Positions 1-7,096 of a stretch of 27,720 bases of DNA are shown here, piece after piece (position 1 is the first letter of the stretch; each line of letters begins with the position of its first letter). The translations under genes and the position numbers were made by a program. The DNA is from JAAFHN01 sp031421855 (GTDB lineage: Bacteria; Pseudomonadota; Gammaproteobacteria; Burkholderiales; Burkholderiaceae_C), in the NCBI GenBank assembly GCA_031421855.1, contig JANOPN010000124.1, forward strand, positions 1 to 27,720, written 5' to 3'. Under the pieces are notes generated by a model. It was given only the letters and a program-made list of their open reading frames with translations, ran no database searches and had not been told where the DNA came from.

Positions 1-1206
1 GCCTGTGCCGGGCTGAGCGACGGTGAGCTCGACCATGGCGCGGTCATCGATGGTGCTGCCTGGGCTTTTGAAGTAAAACAAAACTGTGGGGTTGCGAAAC
101 ACGCTGCCCACCACTGGGGTGCGGCCGGTGTTGCTCATCAAGAGTCGGAAGTCTTCGTCAAAGTCTTTGCTGTTGTCGATGTAGCTCGCGTCCCTCAATC
201 GCGGGGTGAGGGCCAAACAAGCAGCGCTGGTGCTGGCGGCGGCGCTGGCCAGGCACTGGTTGTACTGCGTGGCCCAAGCGTTCAATTTACCAAAACTCAA
301 GCCGGGGTGGCTGGCAACGGCCACTTGGCTGGTGCCCAGTGGTGTCGTGGTGGATAGCAGCACGGGTCGGGCAGATCCGCCTGCGTCGTTGTTGACACCG
401 GCCAGTTTGACGCGCAGCTCGGTCGCGCCAGTCGCGGCGTTGCGGCTGTGCACGAGTGACTCCAGCACGGCATCAACGCCGTCTCCGTTGTAGGCGTAGG
501 GGCTTTTGATGGGGTCAAACAAGTCGGTTTTGGCAATGCCGGCCACACCCAAAGCGGCGCGCACAGCGCTGACCAAGTCGCGGGTGCTGTTGGCGAGTTT
601 GGTGGCATCGATCTCGGTGCCTGTGAAGGCTTTGTCGGTGCCGCGCACGCTGGTGGCCAAAGCGTCGCTGGTGATTTTGTCGGTCAGAGGGTTGATGTTG
701 ATGCGCTGCACCCTACCAGCCGCTGGCGGCTCGGCCGAGGCTGAGGCCATCACCACGCCATTGGGGCCGAGCACTTTCACAACAATGGGGGCCTGAAAGG
801 TGGACGGAAACCGCACAAAGTAGTTGCCCTGCTCATTGGTTTGCCCGGTGCGGCTTTGCCCGGTGCGGTCAGTCACGGTGACTTTGGCGCGCGCAATCGG
901 CGAGCCGTCACCCGCGCCGCCGCCAACGCCGCCGTCACCACCGCCGTCGCCTCCGATGTCAACACTGGCAACCGCAAACGTCGTCGTTGCATCGCCCAGC
1001 GACTCGCTGATTTGAGGCGTGAGTGGGTCTGGCGGCGGTGGAGGTGGGGGCGGTGGTGGAGCTGGTGGGGTAGGCGCGACGACCACGGGAGCCGGAGCAG
1101 GCGCAGAGCTTCCACCGCCGCAAGCCGTCAGCGAGGTGATTGCGGTGATCGCAAACAACGTGGCCAAGGCTGAAGAAGCGACCGAGTTGGTTCGAATGGA
1201 CAACAT
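1..1206 (-). CDS. Large surface lipoprotein with proline- and glycine-rich linkers (partial, C-terminus outside window)
   Basis: The frame is open for 402 codons from the ATG at 1206 to the window edge with no stop, so only the N-terminal part is present. A Shine-Dalgarno AAGGAA lies just upstream of the ATG. The N-terminus has a hydrophobic signal peptide ending in the lipobox LTAC, with Cys29 as the predicted lipidation site. After the Cys come an Ala/Pro linker, ten consecutive prolines (about residues 50-59) and a Gly/Asp-rich stretch (about 85-101). Residues 102-165 resemble a carboxypeptidase regulatory-like (Ig-fold) domain: a start rich in hydrophobics and Val-Thr, then a TNEQGNYFVRF segment typical of that fold. 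The remainder (TDKITSDALATSV... and beyond) is not recognised. The probable location is the outer membrane or cell surface. Function is unknown. No same-strand neighbour is visible upstream. Confidence 0.85.
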   Translation of the reverse strand, partial: MLSIRTNSVASSALATLFAITAITSLTACGGGSSAPAPAPVVVAPTPPAPPPPPPPPPPDPLTPQISESLGDATTTFAVASVDIGGDGGGDGGVGGGAGDGSPIARAKVTVTDRTGQSRTGQTNEQGNYFVRFPSTFQAPIVVKVLGPNGVVMASASAEPPAAGRVQRININPLTDKITSDALATSVRGTDKAFTGTEIDATKLANSTRDLVSAVRAALGVAGIAKTDLFDPIKSPYAYNGDGVDAVLESLVHSRNAATGATELRVKLAGVNNDAGGSARPVLLSTTTPLGTSQVAVASHPGLSFGKLNAWATQYNQCLASAAASTSAACLALTPRLRDASYIDNSKDFDEDFRLLMSNTGRTPVVGSVFRNPTVLFYFKSPGSTIDDRAMVELTVAQPGTG

Positions 1207-2118
1207 GTGGGTTCCTTGTGGATGCAGTGACAGCACTGAAGGCCATTAAGCCGCTTGCCCGCCGCTCGGTCATCCACAACATTGATGATTTTCGTATTTG
1301 CAGCGCGTCAGTTTTGACCTACTTGGTCGTGATCGCGGAAGCGCTTTGAATGATCCAGTCAGCAGGGAAAAAGGGCCGAGGAAAATGGGATCTAAATTTG
1401 GAACGCCTACTAGCGCTACTCCACCACATCACGCGGCAACTCGCGCGCTGCGCAAACCGCTTCTTGGCACGACTGATTGCTCGACGGCCTGCGGTGAATG
1501 GCGCGAGCCGATATTCTCGGCCGACCGTGACCGAGACGGCTTAGCGGGATTGCTCAGTTGCTTGCCAACGAACGAGCGGGACAGATGACCTACATGAACA
1601 GGGTCACCAAGGCGTTGGCATCACAGTACCGCGCACGATGAATTCACGATCGCTCGCTTGCTCATTTGAGCGCGACGCCAAGCGGCAGCCGTTGGCTGCG
1701 TCACGTCGGGGATGAACGGCCAGCAAGAAACACAAGCGGCGCAAGCCCTGCATAAGCCCCAAGCACATGCCAGTTCGTCGCCAAAGCGGCCGATGGACAT
1801 GACCCGCAACGTGTCGGCGCACGACAAGCCTTGATGCACGGGTTAACGCAGGACACGAAGATCACATCAAAACTCATAGCAACAAACCCAATGAATCCGG
1901 TGACCAAAGGCTGATATTCCCTAAAATCTGTCAGTTTCAACGGTTCGAGTCGTTTTGCGCAGCCCCACACGCTCCCGCGCCGCTTTTCAACCCCTCAAGC
2001 CGCCAAACCCTTGATTCGTCGCATGTCGCTTTTCTTGTTGGCTCGGTTTTTTGATACTTAGGCAAAGGTGATTCAAATCACTGCAACACCTCAAACCAAC
2101 ACCCCAAAGGATTCCATC
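1207..2118. other. Long noncoding stretch (about 0.9 kb)
   Basis: No convincing gene is seen on either strand. The short open frames here lack ribosome binding sites, overlap one another in several frames and match no family I recognise. The stretch should contain the promoter of the lipoprotein gene on its left side and that of the small membrane protein on its right. It also carries one copy of the 40-bp dispersed repeat (1867-1906, minus). It may be a degraded region, but no decayed gene could be identified. Confidence 0.5.
1867..1906 (-). repeat. 40-bp dispersed repeat, copy 1
   Basis: Read on the minus strand it begins TGGTCACCGG and contains ATTGGGTTTGTTGCTAT followed by a T-rich end. 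It matches six other copies in the window. The similarity with copy 5 (17196-17235) extends outward to an ATATCAGCC segment (to position 1917 here). It lies in a noncoding stretch and points away from the small gene at 2119. Confidence 0.85.
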
Positions 2119-2340
2119 ATGTTCACATCAGCAAAAACCGCAGCAGTCGCAATCACCGTCATGTCAAGCCTCTTGGTTGCTCACTTCGTGGCGTTTGGCT
2201 CAGCCGCAGTCAGCCTGCAAACCAGCGCAGACCACGCCATGATCCCCGTCATCAAAGCCGAGCCAATCATCGTTCGCGCCAGCAGCTTGCAAATCGTCAA
2301 GGCCGACCGCATCGAAGTGCGCGCAAGCCGCGCCGCCTAA
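2119..2340 (+). CDS. Small membrane or exported protein with an internal repeat
   Basis: This is a 73-residue protein. The start is the ATG at 2119, preceded by AAAGGA about 8 bases upstream; a GTG at 2068 in the same frame is less likely. Residues 7-31 are hydrophobic, forming either an uncleaved membrane segment or a signal peptide with an Ala-rich end. The C-terminal half contains a duplicated motif: IKAEPIIVRAS (about 45-55) and VKADRIEVRAS (about 60-70). The family is not recognised. Its size, membrane segment and charged repeated tail suggest a small periplasm-facing or membrane-anchored protein. It stands alone between two noncoding stretches, with 40-bp repeat copies on either side in the same orientation. 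Confidence 0.65.
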   Translation: MFTSAKTAAVAITVMSSLLVAHFVAFGSAAVSLQTSADHAMIPVIKAEPIIVRASSLQIVKADRIEVRASRAA

Positions 2341-2350
2341 GCGCTCAATC

Positions 2351-2367
2351 GCTCTCGCAATGAGAGC
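2351..2367. other. Small perfect hairpin downstream of the small membrane protein gene
   Basis: GCTCTC-GCAAT-GAGAGC forms a 6-bp perfect stem with a 5-base loop, 11 bases past the stop codon. No T-run follows, so it is at best a weak or atypical terminator. Its right arm overlaps the edge of repeat copy 2. Confidence 0.4.
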
Positions 2368-2393
2368 AACAAACCCAATGAGTTCGGTGACCA
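2358..2393 (-). repeat. 40-bp dispersed repeat, copy 2 (degenerate)
   Basis: On the minus strand the segment TGGTCACCG, then ATTGGGTTTGTTGCT, is conserved. The T-rich end is altered and the TATNAT portion is lost. It lies about 50 bases downstream of the small gene ending at 2340 and has the same orientation as copy 1. Confidence 0.75.
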
Positions 2394-2461
2394 AGAGCAT
2401 ATTTACCGGAGAATCGCCTGTTTTGAAGCGTCGATTGGGGTCGCGACAGTGATCTCGGCGA

Positions 2462-3010
2462 TCACAGTCGTCGATCGTTGAAATAGAGCGTCAACGACGG
2501 GGTCACTGCCAAAACACCCTGCAACCATCCGTCAAGTTCGTCGATCGCCACGTCGGTCCCTTGCAAATGCGCACTGATTTGGCCTGCGATGGTGATGCCG
2601 GTCTCGCCCGATGGCGTGGTGTCGCGATGGCTTGTGTGCAGCACTCCGAATCGGAACTGCAACTCGAGTTTCGCATCCGGCTTATTCACCGTCACGTTCA
2701 GCTCGCTGCAAAGGGAGTTGATAAGCGACATCCCGATGCCTTGGAGTTGAACCGGCGCGTTGCGAGCGGCATCAAACGGGTAGTCGAAGTGCGAATAGAT
2801 AAATGTCAGGTAACTCGTGCCTTCGACGACTTTGTCGATTGAGTGCCCGCGACCGTTGTCTGAGACGCTGAATTCGCCGCCCTGCGCGGTGACTCGAATC
2901 GTTCCAGCGGTGCCTGTTTGGACCTCAGCCAACGCGTAGAGCACCAAGGCACGAACCGCCGTTGAAACAAGATCTGGGCGAGCACGAACGTTATTCGCAT
3001 GTTGGATCAT
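2462..3010 (-). CDS. Orphan GyrB/ParE-like GHKL domain protein, probably catalytically degenerate
   Basis: This 182-residue protein corresponds to just the N-terminal ATPase domain of type II topoisomerase B subunits. The best markers are VSDNGRG at residues 49-55 (compare the GyrB ADP-binding motif around DDGRG) and LQGIGMSLINSL at 89-100 (compare the GyrB GLHGVGVSVVNAL lid). The final residues (about 157-182) align with the end of the GyrB ATPase domain. There is no transducer, TOPRIM or C-terminal domain. At the position of the GyrB catalytic motif (Glu...AspAsn), residues 20-30 read RALVLYALAEV, so the general-base Glu and the Mg-binding Asn appear to be absent. The start ATG is at 3010; a GGAG lies about 17 bases upstream, farther than usual. 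It follows the CoA-transferase with a 31-base gap and could be co-transcribed. ATP binding or an adaptor role is an inference. Confidence 0.7.
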   Translation of the reverse strand: MIQHANNVRARPDLVSTAVRALVLYALAEVQTGTAGTIRVTAQGGEFSVSDNGRGHSIDKVVEGTSYLTFIYSHFDYPFDAARNAPVQLQGIGMSLINSLCSELNVTVNKPDAKLELQFRFGVLHTSHRDTTPSGETGITIAGQISAHLQGTDVAIDELDGWLQGVLAVTPSLTLYFNDRRL

Positions 3011-3041
3011 TTGCGTGGTCGCCGAAGCTCCTCTAAGTCAA

Positions 3042-4292
3042 CTACAAATTGTCTCGCGGCCCGTCGAAAACGACGGCTTTTTGCGCCGCCATCGCTGCAA
3101 CCGTTTCGCTTGAGTAGCCCAATTCAGCCAGCAACTCTTGGGTGTGTTCGCCGAGTCGGGGCGGGTTTCGGCGCACGCCTAGGTGTTCGCCGTCCATTTT
3201 GAAGGGGAACAGCACGGTTTGAACGGTTTCGCCTGCGCGGTCGCCGTCGGGCAGCTGAATGTCTTGCATGCCGCCTGAGGCCACGACATGGGGGTCGTCT
3301 AAGAGTTCGTGGGGCTTCATGATCGGGGCAAACGGCAAGCCCTTGGCCTCGAACAGTTTGGCAAGTTGTTGCTTGGTGTGTGAGGCCAGGCGTGTACGCA
3401 GGGTTGGAATCATCCAGCCGCGCGCGGTGACGCGGTCGTTGTTGGTGCGCAATCGCGCATCGCCAAAGAGGTCCGCAAAGCCAAACGCCTCGCAAAAGAT
3501 CTTCCACTGGGTGTCTGACACGACGCTCAAGAAAATTTGCTCGCCGTCTTTGACGGTGAACACGTCGTAAACGGCCCATGCGGAGATCCGCTCAGGCATC
3601 GGCGCGGCAGCTTGGCCCGTGACGGCAAATTGCATCATGTGCTGCGCGACGAGCAAAATGTTGTTCTCAAACAGCGCCGTTTGCACTTGCTGGCCAAGGC
3701 CTGTCTTTTGGCGCTGCATGAGCGCGGCCATGCAGGCCACGGCGCCAAAAATGCCGCCCATCATGTCGTTGACCGACGAGCCTGCGCGAACGGGGTCGCC
3801 GCTGCGCCCGGTCATGTAGGCCAAGCCGCCCATCATTTGCACGACTTCGTCAAGCGCGGTTCGGTGATCGTAGGGGCCGGGCAAAAAGCCACGGTGGTCA
3901 ACATAGATCAAACCGGGCAGTTGCGGGTCGCGAATTGACTTCAAGGTCTCGTAGTCAAGCCCCTGCCCGCGCATGGTCTCAGACTTGAAGTTGTGCGACA
4001 CCACGTCCGCAGTGCCAATGAGTTTGAGCACGGCCTCCATGCCTTGCGGGGACTTCATGTCCACGCAAAAACTGCGTTTGTTGCGGTTGTATAAGGGGAA
4101 AAAGCCAGCGCCTGAACCCAACAGTCGGCGGGTGTTATCGCCCTTGATCGGCTCGACCTTGATGACGTCGGCCCCCAAATCAGCCAACAACATGCCGCAA
4201 GTTGGGCCCATGACCATGTGGGTGAACTCCACAACGCGAATGCCGGACAGTGGCAAGTTCGCCGGTTCGGTGCTCGGGTCAGTTGGCATCAT
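3042..4292 (-). CDS. CaiB/BaiF family (class III) CoA-transferase
   Basis: The 416-residue protein has the usual family length. It starts with the typical LSGIRVVEFTHMVMGPTCGMLLADLGADVIKVE segment of this fold (about residues 16-47). The catalytic Asp is probably Asp176, in the motif DPVRAGSSVNDMMGG, equivalent to the Asp of formyl-CoA transferase. The family moves CoA between acyl groups by a ping-pong mechanism with an aspartyl-CoA intermediate. The substrate cannot be told from sequence; formyl/oxalyl, succinyl or bile-acid/carnitine-type acids are all possible. Two adjacent ATG codons (4292 and 4289) could serve as start. The gene is divergent from an IclR regulator at 4498, which is a common arrangement for control of a catabolic gene. 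A 102-bp MITE-like element lies in the shared promoter region. Confidence 0.92.
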   Translation of the reverse strand: MMPTDPSTEPANLPLSGIRVVEFTHMVMGPTCGMLLADLGADVIKVEPIKGDNTRRLLGSGAGFFPLYNRNKRSFCVDMKSPQGMEAVLKLIGTADVVSHNFKSETMRGQGLDYETLKSIRDPQLPGLIYVDHRGFLPGPYDHRTALDEVVQMMGGLAYMTGRSGDPVRAGSSVNDMMGGIFGAVACMAALMQRQKTGLGQQVQTALFENNILLVAQHMMQFAVTGQAAAPMPERISAWAVYDVFTVKDGEQIFLSVVSDTQWKIFCEAFGFADLFGDARLRTNNDRVTARGWMIPTLRTRLASHTKQQLAKLFEAKGLPFAPIMKPHELLDDPHVVASGGMQDIQLPDGDRAGETVQTVLFPFKMDGEHLGVRRNPPRLGEHTQELLAELGYSSETVAAMAAQKAVVFDGPRDNL

Positions 4293-4344
4293 GATTTTTC
4301 ATAAGATAGAATTGCGTTCAAATAGTCAGAATCAACATACCATT

Positions 4345-4374
4345 TTAGGACTTATTAGGACTTATTAGGACTTA
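4345..4374 (+). repeat. Three tandem 10-bp copies of the MITE end
   Basis: TTAGGACTTA is present three times in direct tandem, at 4345, 4355 and 4365. The third copy is the left terminus of the 102-bp inverted-repeat element. The second copy of that element (12853) lacks this amplification. Confidence 0.9.
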
Positions 4375-4468
4375 CGCAAAATTGTCCTAGCAAGGCGCAG
4401 CGACGACGACAGTGCGAACAGCACGGCTAGGAGCTGTAACGCCGCTGGGGCGGTTTTACGTAAGTCCT
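4367..4468 (+). mobile_element. 102-bp MITE-like inverted-repeat element, copy 1
   Basis: It begins AGGACTTACGCAAAA and ends TTTTACGTAAGTCCT, giving 15-bp terminal inverted repeats with one mismatch. The interior also contains nested inverted segments (AGC...GCT, GGCGCAGC with a matching GC-rich arm, GTGC...GCAC), so the entire element can fold into one long hairpin. It differs from copy 2 (12853-12954) at only four of 102 positions. It encodes no protein. It sits between the divergent CoA-transferase and IclR genes. No clear target duplication is visible. The transposase that would move it is not in the window. Confidence 0.8.
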
Positions 4469-4497
4469 ACATTTTTGTCGATCCAGAGCAATCACCC

Positions 4498-5232
4498 GTG
4501 CCCAAAAAGTCAAGCCAGTTGTCGAATGCGGAGCGCCAGCCTGCCCCGGGCGGCGTGGCAGCGGTCGACAAGGCGCTGACGCTGTTGACGTGTTTTCAAG
4601 CGCGCGACACGGCCTTGAGCTTGTCGGATTTGGCGGCGCGATGTGCGCTGCACAAAAGCACTTGCCTGCGCCTGCTGGCCTCGTTGATCCACGCCGGGTT
4701 CATCCACAAGACGGCATCGGGTGCTTATGCAGTTGGCCCTGAGGTGAATCGGCTCCAGGGCAACTACCTGGGTGGCTTTGCCCTACCCGACGTGGTGTAC
4801 CCGGTTTTGCAAGCGCTGGTAAAAAAGACAAACGAAAGCGCGGCCTACAGCGTCATCCAGGGATCGGGCGAACACGCGACGCGCTTGTGTGTTTACCGGG
4901 TGCATTCGCAGCAGGTGCTGCGCGACCAAATTCGCGAAGGCGAAATCATGCCGCTGCGCGTTGGCGCAGGCGGGCGCGTGTTGGTGGCTTTTGCTGGGAT
5001 GGCGGAGTCAGCCGCCGAGAAGCCACTCCTCGACCAAATTCGCCGCGACGGCTACTGCGCCGCAATCGGCGACCGCACGCCCGAATTGGCCGGGGTGTCG
5101 GCCCCCGTGTTTCACCGAAGCGGGGCAATCGCCGCGTCGCTCACGCTGACGATGGCAAGCAGCCGCTACGATGCGCGCCACATACCTCACGTGGTTTTGG
5201 CGGCCCAGGCGATTTCGTCACAGATGCCTTGA
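4498..5232 (+). CDS. IclR family transcriptional regulator
   Basis: This 244-residue protein has the usual IclR layout. An N-terminal winged helix-turn-helix lies at about residues 20-80 (AVDKALTLLTCF, then LSLSDLAARCALHKSTCLRLLASL). A C-terminal effector-binding domain at about 95-240 contains the typical MPLRVGAGGRVLVAF stretch. The start is a GTG at 4498; no in-frame ATG lies near it and the ribosome site is weak. It is divergent from the CoA-transferase, so it probably controls that gene and itself. The effector is unknown. The operator should lie in 4293-4497, a region interrupted by the MITE-like element and its tandem end repeats. Confidence 0.9.
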   Translation: MPKKSSQLSNAERQPAPGGVAAVDKALTLLTCFQARDTALSLSDLAARCALHKSTCLRLLASLIHAGFIHKTASGAYAVGPEVNRLQGNYLGGFALPDVVYPVLQALVKKTNESAAYSVIQGSGEHATRLCVYRVHSQQVLRDQIREGEIMPLRVGAGGRVLVAFAGMAESAAEKPLLDQIRRDGYCAAIGDRTPELAGVSAPVFHRSGAIAASLTLTMASSRYDARHIPHVVLAAQAISSQMP

Positions 5233-5305
5233 ACCCTTAGGCTCAGTTCGATCCGCGACAATTGAACCCTCATCGTTTTGCAGCCGTGCAGGCTCGCCAA
5301 CCCCC

Positions 5306-7084
5306 ATGACCCAAGCCACGACACCCATTGCCATTCGCCTGACCGAGATCAAGCTGGCGCTCGACCACACGCCGCAGGCGCTCGACGAGCAGGTTCGCAA
5401 ACGCTTGGGGCTGTCGCCTCACGACGAGCTTCAAGTCAGCATCTATCGGCGCGGCTTTGATGCCCGCAAAAAGTCGGACATTCATTTCATCTACACGCTG
5501 GATGTTCAAACCCGCGACAACGCCCGGGCCGTGGCACATGCCAAGCGCGACCCCAAACTGGCGGCGCACGTGAGCCTGGCCCCCGACACGAGCTACAAAT
5601 TCGTCACCCAAGCAAACGCGGTCGGCGCTGGTGATGCGCCCGCCTTGCGCCCCGTTGTCATTGGCACGGGACCCTGCGGCTTGTTCGCTGCGCTGACATT
5701 GGCGCAAATGGGCTTTAACCCGATCGTGTTGGAGCGCGGCAAAGCCGTGCGCGAGCGCACCAAAGACACGTGGGGCTTTTGGCGCAAAAGCGCCCTCAAC
5801 GAGGCAAGCAACGTGCAATTTGGCGAGGGCGGCGCAGGCACGTTCAGCGACGGCAAGCTTTGGAGCCAGGTCAAAGACCCCCTGCACCATGGCCGAAAAG
5901 TGCTGCTGGAGATGGTGCGCGGCGGCGCGCCTGACGAAATTTTGTACGTCAGCAAGCCGCATGTGGGCACATTCAGGTTGGTCAAAGTGGTTGAGTTTTT
6001 GCGCGGCGAGATTGAGCGCTTGGGTGGTGAATTTCGCTTTTCAACCCAGGTGGTGGATGTTCAAGTCAACCCGAAACCGAGCGGATTTCAACTTCAGGGT
6101 CTTGTGTTGCAAGATGGCACCACATTGCACACCGAGCATGCAATTTTGGCCATTGGGCACAGCGCGCGCGACACGTTTGAGATGCTGCACAGTCGTGGCG
6201 TTTACCTTGAAGCCAAGCCGTTCAGCGTGGGGTTTCGCATTGAGCACCCGCAAAGCTTGATTGACCGCGCCCGCTACGGGCCGTTTGCGGGCAACGAGTT
6301 ACTGGGCGCGGCCGACTACAAATTGGTGCATCACGCCAGTAACGGCAGAAGCGTGTACAGCTTTTGCATGTGCCCCGGTGGCACGGTGGTGGCTGCCACG
6401 TCAGAGGCTGGGCGCGTGGTGACCAATGGCATGAGCCAGTACAGCCGCAACGAGCGAAACGCGAACGCGGGCATCGTCGTGGGCATCAACCCGCAAGACT
6501 TTGACTTTGATGCCGACGGCGCACCGCTCACGCCAGCCGACCAGCGCGGCCACCCGCTGGCGGGGATGGTGTTTCAGCGTGCGTTGGAGACCCGCGCCTT
6601 TGAACTCGGCGGTGGCACCTACGAGGCACCCGGCCAGCGAGTGGGCGACTATTTAGCCCGCCGCCCCAGCACCGCGCTGGGGACCGTCGAGCCCAGCTAC
6701 AAACCGGGGGTCAAGCTGACCGACTTGGCAACCAGTCTGCCGAAATACGCGGTGGATGCCATTCGCGAGGCGATTCCTCAATTTGCCAAGCAAATTCCGG
6801 GCTTTGACTTGGCCGACGCCATGCTCACCGGGGTTGAAACACGAACCAGCGCACCCATTCGAATCAAGCGATTTGATGAGCGCCAAGGCCATGGCCAAAG
6901 CGCGCCGGCCCACCCCAAACGGTTTCAAAGCATCAACACCGCAGGCCTGTACCCGGCGGGCGAAGGCGCAGGCTACGCCGGTGGCATCATGAGCGCAGCG
7001 ATTGACGGCATCAAGGTCGCCGAGGCTGTGGCGTTGAACATCAACGCGGCGGCAAACGCTCAAAGAATCCGCTTAAACCCGTAA
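5306..7084 (+). CDS. NAD(P)/FAD-dependent oxidoreductase (COG2509-like dehydrogenase)
   Basis: The protein has 592 residues when started at the ATG at 5306; the frame is open further upstream, but the family alignment starts here. An N-terminal domain (about 1-105) precedes a Rossmann dinucleotide-binding motif VIGTGPCGLFAAL at about 118-130. This is followed by VLERG and by the family-characteristic NVQFGEGGAGTFSDGKL segment. A C-terminal AGEGAGYAGGIMSAAIDG motif closes the FAD site. The family is widespread and annotated as an uncharacterised FAD-dependent dehydrogenase; its substrate is not established. It is probably cytoplasmic. It lies 73 bases after the IclR gene and 12 bases before the S9 peptidase gene, so it may be co-transcribed with the latter. 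Confidence 0.88.
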   Translation: MTQATTPIAIRLTEIKLALDHTPQALDEQVRKRLGLSPHDELQVSIYRRGFDARKKSDIHFIYTLDVQTRDNARAVAHAKRDPKLAAHVSLAPDTSYKFVTQANAVGAGDAPALRPVVIGTGPCGLFAALTLAQMGFNPIVLERGKAVRERTKDTWGFWRKSALNEASNVQFGEGGAGTFSDGKLWSQVKDPLHHGRKVLLEMVRGGAPDEILYVSKPHVGTFRLVKVVEFLRGEIERLGGEFRFSTQVVDVQVNPKPSGFQLQGLVLQDGTTLHTEHAILAIGHSARDTFEMLHSRGVYLEAKPFSVGFRIEHPQSLIDRARYGPFAGNELLGAADYKLVHHASNGRSVYSFCMCPGGTVVAATSEAGRVVTNGMSQYSRNERNANAGIVVGINPQDFDFDADGAPLTPADQRGHPLAGMVFQRALETRAFELGGGTYEAPGQRVGDYLARRPSTALGTVEPSYKPGVKLTDLATSLPKYAVDAIREAIPQFAKQIPGFDLADAMLTGVETRTSAPIRIKRFDERQGHGQSAPAHPKRFQSINTAGLYPAGEGAGYAGGIMSAAIDGIKVAEAVALNINAAANAQRIRLNP

Positions 7085-7096
7085 AAACCCATATTT

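Noticed and set aside
1593..1614. Possible eighth copy of the 40-bp repeat (ATGAACAGGGTCACCAAGG)
   Set aside because: Only about 16 of 21 positions agree with the left block and the diagnostic GTTTGTTGCTAT block is missing, so it is probably chance.
1604..1970. Three overlapping minus-strand frames in the long noncoding stretch
   Set aside because: They overlap in different frames, lack ribosome sites and have Cys/Trp/Arg-rich compositions typical of noncoding DNA. The third reads through a repeat copy.
4345..4374. Three evenly spaced 10-bp units as a possible CRISPR or iteron array
   Set aside because: The units are directly adjacent without spacers and are explained as copies of the MITE end.
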